7,831 nt of DNA, taken from assembly GCA_012033095.1 (NCBI GenBank), contig JAAUPO010000084.1, forward strand, positions 1-7,831, read 5' to 3'. Positions 4,277-7,831 of the stretch are shown one piece after another (the stretch's first letter is position 1; the number at the start of each line of letters is the position of its first letter). The notes beneath the pieces were generated by a model. The model saw only the letters and a list, made by a program, of their open reading frames with translations, was not told where the DNA came from and did no database searches. Source of the stretch: Synechococcaceae cyanobacterium RL_1_2 (GTDB lineage: Bacteria; Cyanobacteriota; Cyanobacteriia; Cyanobacteriales; JAAUPO01). The position numbers and the translations under genes are program-made.

Positions 4277-5689
4277 TCATTGTTCCACTGGCAGGGCAGT
4301 AACGATCGCTTCTATCAGTTTACCCACAGGAATTAAAGTGAGTCCTAGATCCGTTTCTACCTTTTGGCCCTTCGGGATAATTACCCGTTCAAATCCTAAT
4401 TTTGCTGCTTCTTTAATGCGTAAATCCAGTTGACTCACCGGCCGAACCTGGCCCCCTAATCCAATTTCACCGATCAACACCGTGCCACGATCAATAATGC
4501 GATCGCGAAAACTGGCCACTAACGCAACGGCCATCCCTAAATCAACGGCGGGTTCAGCGACGGTTAACCCTCCCACCGAAGACACGTAGGCATCTAATTT
4601 CGAGAGGGGAATACCCACCCGCTTTTCTAACACAGCTAAAATTTGTTGTAATCGACTGTAATCAACTCCGGTGGTAGAACGGCGTGGGGAAGGATAGCTA
4701 GTGGTACTCACTAAAGCTTGGATTTCTACCAACAGAGGGCGAGTTCCTTCACAGGCCACCACCGTAGCCACACCGGAGGACGGATCTTCCCGATTACCTA
4801 AAAATAATTCCGAGGGGTTATCAATTTCGGTTAATCCTTGGGCTAACATTTCAAAAATGCCGATCTCATGGGTGGCTCCAAAGCGATTTTTAACCGATCG
4901 CAGTAACCGGTGAGAAGCATAGCGATCCCCCTCAAAATAAAGCACCGTATCTACTAAGTGCTCTAAGACCCGTGGCCCCGCGATCATGCCCTCCTTCGTG
5001 ACATGGCCTACGATCAGTAACGTAATATTTTCCCGTTTTGCTAACTGCATTAAGGCACTGGTGCACTCCCTTACCTGGGCAACGGAACCAGGAGCTGATC
5101 CCAATTCTGAGTAATATAATGCTTGAATACTATCAATAACAGCCACTTGGGGTTTGAGGTTAATTAGCTCCTGTAGAATCAGTTCTAAATTAATTTCTGC
5201 CAAAATGTATAAATTATCGGCAATGGTGGGGGCTAAACGCCGCGATCGTAGTTTGACCTGCTGGGCTGATTCTTCGGCGGCCACATACAGAATCCGGGGT
5301 AATTTTTCGGCTAGTAAATGGGTGGTCTGTAGCAATAGGGTTGATTTCCCGATGCCCGGATCACCACCAATTAATACCAAAGAACCAGGCACTAATCCCC
5401 CCCCTAAGACTCGATCAAACTCCCCATAACCAGAGGGGAAACGCACTTGTTGATCATCGCTAATCTCATTCAGAGGGTAAGAGGCGATGGGGAAAGGATC
5501 ATGATTGGCATTTTTTTGAAAGGTGGCAACCTGGGCGATCGCTCTAGGGGTGGTTGATTTCGAGCTGCGATCGGGATTAATCTGTTCCACGAGGGTATCA
5601 AACAGATGGCAACTAGTACATTTGCCAAACCATTGACGATGTTCTGCCCCACATTCTTGACAAATAAATAGATTTTTGATTTTGGCCAT
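4277..5689 (-). CDS. radA: DNA repair protein RadA (Sms)
   Basis: RadA is a RecA-like ATPase that processes branched recombination intermediates and extends heteroduplexes during repair and transformation. The 470-residue product has all the family's parts in order: an N-terminal four-cysteine zinc finger (C10, C13, C24, C27), Walker A GGDPGIGKST (108-117), Walker B VAVIDS (182-187), the RadA-specific KNRFG motif (267-271) and a C-terminal Lon-protease-like domain (~290-460) with GEIGLGGQVRPV (407-418). The domain acts as a scaffold rather than a protease in this family. Length is within the usual range. The ATG at 5689 places the zinc finger at its normal distance from the N-terminus; no clear Shine-Dalgarno precedes it. 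It is divergent from rpaB across 276 bp and carries two HIP1 sites. Confidence 0.97.
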   Translation of the reverse strand: MAKIKNLFICQECGAEHRQWFGKCTSCHLFDTLVEQINPDRSSKSTTPRAIAQVATFQKNANHDPFPIASYPLNEISDDQQVRFPSGYGEFDRVLGGGLVPGSLVLIGGDPGIGKSTLLLQTTHLLAEKLPRILYVAAEESAQQVKLRSRRLAPTIADNLYILAEINLELILQELINLKPQVAVIDSIQALYYSELGSAPGSVAQVRECTSALMQLAKRENITLLIVGHVTKEGMIAGPRVLEHLVDTVLYFEGDRYASHRLLRSVKNRFGATHEIGIFEMLAQGLTEIDNPSELFLGNREDPSSGVATVVACEGTRPLLVEIQALVSTTSYPSPRRSTTGVDYSRLQQILAVLEKRVGIPLSKLDAYVSSVGGLTVAEPAVDLGMAVALVASFRDRIIDRGTVLIGEIGLGGQVRPVSQLDLRIKEAAKLGFERVIIPKGQKVETDLGLTLIPVGKLIEAIVTALPVEQ

Positions 5690-5778
5690 AACGTCAATTA
5701 CCGTAAAGATTTAAAAAAAGATAAATTTTTCTAAAGATTTTTGAAGATCGGGCCACAATAAGAACACAGTAAAAGCCA

Positions 5779-5784
5779 ATTATA
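5779..5784 (-). promoter_or_regulatory. Possible -10 box for radA
   Basis: Read on the minus strand this is TATAAT, 90 to 95 bp upstream of the radA ATG. No good -35 hexamer is at the ideal distance, so it is only a candidate. Confidence 0.3.
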
Positions 5785-5920
5785 TTTTTTTGAAAACCTT
5801 TACTGAGCTTAAGGTTGACTTTATTCAACTAAATCGAGTGAAGGTGTACCCATTCCCCCCAGGAATTGAGTTTCAAGCCTTCCCTAATTAGTGATTAACT
5901 TAAATTAATACATTTAACTT

Positions 5921-5926
5921 TATAAT
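5921..5926 (+). promoter_or_regulatory. Probable -10 box for rpaB
   Basis: A perfect TATAAT lies 40 bp upstream of the rpaB start in a very AT-rich stretch. A transcription start near 5933 would give a leader of about 33 nt. The -35 region (CTTAAA at 5899-5904, spacing 16) is poor, which is common in cyanobacterial promoters that depend on an activator. Confidence 0.45.
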
Positions 5927-5931
5927 TAGTT

Positions 5932-5939
5932 GTTACATA
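5932..5939 (+). promoter_or_regulatory. HLR1-like half-site at the rpaB transcription start
   Basis: GTTACATA fits the RpaB half-site (G/T)TTACA(T/A)(T/A) at all eight positions. It lies where the start site would be, which would suit repression. The full HLR1 site has two such repeats 2 bp apart, and the second is absent. A looser 6-of-8 match, AATACATT, is at 5907-5914. Autoregulation is therefore possible but not shown. Confidence 0.3.
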
Positions 5940-5947
5940 CAGAATCT

Positions 5948-5953
5948 AAGGAG
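5948..5953 (+). promoter_or_regulatory. Ribosome binding site deciding the TTG start of rpaB
   Basis: AAGGAG lies 12 bp before the TTG at 5966. An in-frame TGA at 5954-5956 rules out any earlier start, so TTG is the only candidate that preserves the conserved N-terminus of the receiver domain. Confidence 0.7.
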
Positions 5954-5965
5954 TGAGTCAGTCCG

Positions 5966-6694
5966 TTGGAAACCAAGAAAGAACGAATTCTCGTTGTTGA
6001 TGACGAAGCTAGCATCCGTCGTATCTTAGAAACCCGTCTTTCCATGATTGGTTACGATGTAGTAACAGCAGCGGATGGGGAAGAAGCGATCGAGACGTTC
6101 CATCATACTGCCCCTGATTTAGTCGTACTAGACGTAATGATGCCCAAACTGGATGGCTATGGGGTTTGTCAGGAATTACGCAAAGAATCTGATATTCCGA
6201 TCATTATGTTAACTGCCCTAGGGGATGTGGCCGATCGCATTACCGGTTTAGAGTTAGGGGCTGATGATTATGTGGTTAAACCTTTCTCCCCTAAGGAATT
6301 AGAAGCTCGCATTCGTTCTGTGCTCCGTCGCATCGATAAAGAAGGAGCCCCCGGTATTCCTAGTTCTGGTGTGATTCAAATCGGTTCAATTCGCATCGAT
6401 ACTAATAAACGCCAAGTCTATAAAGGGGATGAGCGTATTCGCCTTACGGGCATGGAATTTAGTCTGTTGGAACTCCTTGTTAGTAAATCAGGTGATCCCT
6501 TTTCCCGTTCTGATATTCTCCAAGAAGTATGGGGCTATACCCCTGAACGCCATGTGGATACAAGGGTGGTGGATGTTCATATTTCCCGGTTACGGGCTAA
6601 GCTAGAGGACGACCCCTCCAATCCTGAGTTGATTTTGACGGCGAGGGGAACTGGCTACCTTTTTCAACGTATTTTAGAGCCTAAGGACGATTAG
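5966..6694 (+). CDS. rpaB: OmpR-family response regulator RpaB (Ycf27)
   Basis: RpaB is the near-universal, usually essential cyanobacterial response regulator that binds HLR1 sites and controls photosystem, light-stress and circadian-output genes, usually with the NblS (Hik33) kinase. The 242-residue product has a receiver domain (~8-123) with acidic pair D12/D13, phosphoacceptor D56 in LVVLDVMMPKLDG, T83 and K105, then an OmpR-type winged helix (~145-237) ending RGTGYLF. Its only cysteine is C68; RpaB has been reported to be redox-controlled by thioredoxin through a single cysteine. It starts with TTG, fixed by an in-frame TGA four codons earlier and an AAGGAG upstream. The CCB-type gene follows after 26 bp, suggesting one transcript. 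Identity to RpaB rather than RpaA is supported by the opening ILVVDDEASIRRILETRLSM. Confidence 0.95.
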   Translation: METKKERILVVDDEASIRRILETRLSMIGYDVVTAADGEEAIETFHHTAPDLVVLDVMMPKLDGYGVCQELRKESDIPIIMLTALGDVADRITGLELGADDYVVKPFSPKELEARIRSVLRRIDKEGAPGIPSSGVIQIGSIRIDTNKRQVYKGDERIRLTGMEFSLLELLVSKSGDPFSRSDILQEVWGYTPERHVDTRVVDVHISRLRAKLEDDPSNPELILTARGTGYLFQRILEPKDD

Positions 6695-6720
6695 ATCTTT
6701 ACTACCCCGATAAACCAACC

Positions 6721-7365
6721 ATGGCGGATCAAAGCTCATCCCAGTTTATTAAGCGTTTACCGTTAATAGTGGGGGCGATCGGGGGTACGGTGCTGTTTCT
6801 CAATCGTCTTACTACCCCGGATTTAACTAATGCCCAATCGAGATCGGATGCTGTGGGCATTATTTTAAGTGCATTATTAATTTTAGTAAGTTTGTTGTGG
6901 GAACAAATCCAGCCCCTCCCTCCGGATCAAGTGGTGTTAAGCGGCAAGGAAGTATTTGTGTTAACCCCAGACCTGCCGGAGCCGATACAAAAGGAGTTGG
7001 CCTGGGCTAGTCGACTCATTCTCACCAATACGGTCACGAAGAGTTTGTTAGTGCACTATCAACATCAAACCTTACTGCGCCGGGGGATTTTTCCTGAAGA
7101 CGATCGCCTATTTCAGCCTGGGGCGATCGTGACCAAGGTGTTACAGGATCAAAAACCTATTTATTTAGTGGATCTGAAGCTTTATCCGGGTCGTGTTGAA
7201 TTTAACTATTTACCAGAGGAAATTCAGGGTTTAATCTGCCATCCCCTAGGTAAAGAAGGGGTCTTAATTATGGCGGCCAATGCCCCCCGCAGCTACACTA
7301 AACAGGATGAAGCTTGGCTTGCTGCGATCGCTGACAAACTCACCGATACCCTTACTGCTAGTTAA
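6721..7365 (+). CDS. CCB2/CCB4-type cofactor assembly of complex C subunit B protein
   Basis: Members of this family help attach the c-type heme ci (cn) to cytochrome b6 during cytochrome b6f assembly, best studied as CCB2 and CCB4 in Chlamydomonas and plants. The 214-residue protein has two close membrane segments near the N-terminus (about 13-29 and 44-60), then a soluble domain (~70-210) with family-like stretches such as VFVLTPDLP (78-86) and the ending HPLGKEGVLIMAANAPRSYTKQDEAWL (174-200, described as a block). The soluble part resembles a GAF-like fold. No heme-binding CxxCH is present, as expected for an assembly factor. ATG at 6721 has no clear Shine-Dalgarno; translation may be coupled to rpaB, 26 bp upstream. 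A HIP1 site lies near the 3' end. After the stop, TCAATCTT occurs twice (7373-7380, 7383-7390), with no strong terminator visible. Confidence 0.82.
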   Translation: MADQSSSQFIKRLPLIVGAIGGTVLFLNRLTTPDLTNAQSRSDAVGIILSALLILVSLLWEQIQPLPPDQVVLSGKEVFVLTPDLPEPIQKELAWASRLILTNTVTKSLLVHYQHQTLLRRGIFPEDDRLFQPGAIVTKVLQDQKPIYLVDLKLYPGRVEFNYLPEEIQGLICHPLGKEGVLIMAANAPRSYTKQDEAWLAAIADKLTDTLTAS

Positions 7366-7480
7366 TCCGAGATCAATCTTGCTCAATCTTTACTCATCGT
7401 AGTCACCATGATTACTCAGGGGAGATTAATCCCAAAGTGGCTTGAATCGGCATCCTATGAATTTGTAAAAAGACGATATA

Positions 7481-7570
7481 ACTATATAGTAGCCATAGCA
7501 TGAAGATCCTTACTAGACTTGGCTTTCAATGTAATCAATTTCCACAAGCTATTTGGGATTGCTATATAGC
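7481..7570. mobile_element. Small palindrome-ended element, right copy (inverted relative to 402-483)
   Basis: The 90-bp stretch is bounded by two perfect 10-bp palindromes, ACTATATAGT (7481-7490) and GCTATATAGC (7561-7570). The inner 59 bp (7494-7552) match the reverse complement of 404-462 with three mismatches. The right end, read inward, is CTATATAGCAATCCCAAAT, which resembles termini of IS630-type elements and their MITEs in cyanobacteria. There is no coding capacity. Confidence 0.6.
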
Positions 7571-7615
7571 AGGGATTTCACAATTTTATCCTCTGTCCTA
7601 TTTTATGAAATTGGT

Positions 7616-7831
7616 CTTAGAGGGGGACAAGCTACTTCTATCGTTTATATAACAATGGTTTCAGCGATTAAATGATCAGAACAATAAAACTGCTTTTTCT
7701 ACATCATGACTTCCGTATCAATGGCAAAATCTTTGGAAAGGCTTATTTTTCGTTAGTCAAATAATTGTGAGGACAATATCCCATCTTCATTCTCAACACA
7801 AATCAAATACTACAGTTGTTGTTATACAAGG
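7616..7831. mobile_element. Second copy of the 244-bp MITE-like element, cut by the window edge
   Basis: It begins with CTTAGAGGGGGACAA, whose first base matches the right inverted end of the 40-283 copy better than that copy's own left end does. It runs in the same orientation as 40-283 to the last base of the window, corresponding to position 256 of the other copy, so about 27 bp including the right inverted end are missing from view. Identity is about 95%. If it also made a 9-bp duplication, GAAATTGGT (7607-7615) should follow the right end outside the window. Confidence 0.75.

Noticed and set aside
4701..5697. Frames antisense to or overlapping radA (4701-4913, 5154-5429, 5470-5697)
   Set aside because: These are shadows of the radA coding sequence, which has every expected motif in its own frame.
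1..7831. CRISPR array, tRNA or rRNA genes, defence or phage module, or an undescribed multi-gene system
   Set aside because: No regularly spaced repeats, no tRNA-like T-loop and arms, and all six genes belong to recognisable families with no accessory cluster. The novelty here lies in the small elements and regulatory architecture.

Overview
The window is chromosomal DNA from a cyanobacterium. Three things point there. The gene set is cyanobacterial: an RpaB-type response regulator, a CCB2/CCB4-type cytochrome b6 heme-attachment factor and a cyanobacterial-style DGAT2-like acyltransferase. The palindrome GCGATCGC (HIP1, typical of many cyanobacteria) occurs six times, at 1431, 1532, 2148, 4499, 5535 and 7324, against roughly 0.1 expected by chance. 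There is also C-rich heptamer repeat DNA. Intergenic DNA is AT-rich and carries small mobile-element remnants, as in repeat-rich unicellular genera. I cannot name the genus from sequence alone.

Layout, left to right. 1-694 has no gene but is full of repeats: a 244-bp MITE-like element with inverted ends and a 9-bp target duplication (40-283), and a smaller palindrome-ended element (402-483). 695-1501 is a DGAT2-like acyltransferase (+) whose C-terminal tail appears to have been lost by a one-base frameshift. 1502-1793 holds a tandem 11-mer, a weak hairpin and a heptamer array. 1794-2264 is a small divergent TspO/MBR-like membrane protein (+). 2265-2969 is a 705-bp gap with a 91-bp MITE-like element, several dyads and a good CRP-type site. 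2970-4205 encodes a cyclic-nucleotide-binding domain fused to an EAL phosphodiesterase domain (+). 4277-5689 is radA (-), convergent with it. 5690-5965 is the divergent promoter region. 5966-6694 is rpaB (+, TTG start) and 6721-7365 is a CCB2/CCB4-type gene (+), probably in one transcript with rpaB. From 7481 to the end, both left-edge repeats recur: the small element inverted, the MITE in the same orientation and cut by the window edge.

How the genes relate. rpaB and the CCB gene both concern the photosynthetic electron transport chain: one regulates light-stress and photosystem genes, the other helps mature cytochrome b6f. The cNMP-EAL protein has both a complete cyclic-nucleotide-binding cassette and a complete set of EAL catalytic residues, and a CRP-type site lies upstream. 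It is therefore a candidate junction between cAMP and c-di-GMP signalling. The acyltransferase and TspO-like genes are separate units with no visible operon link. radA is a housekeeping recombination gene.

I found no CRISPR array, rRNA, tRNA, defence island or complete insertion sequence. The unusual content is the three families of small, apparently non-autonomous elements and the frameshifted acyltransferase tail.
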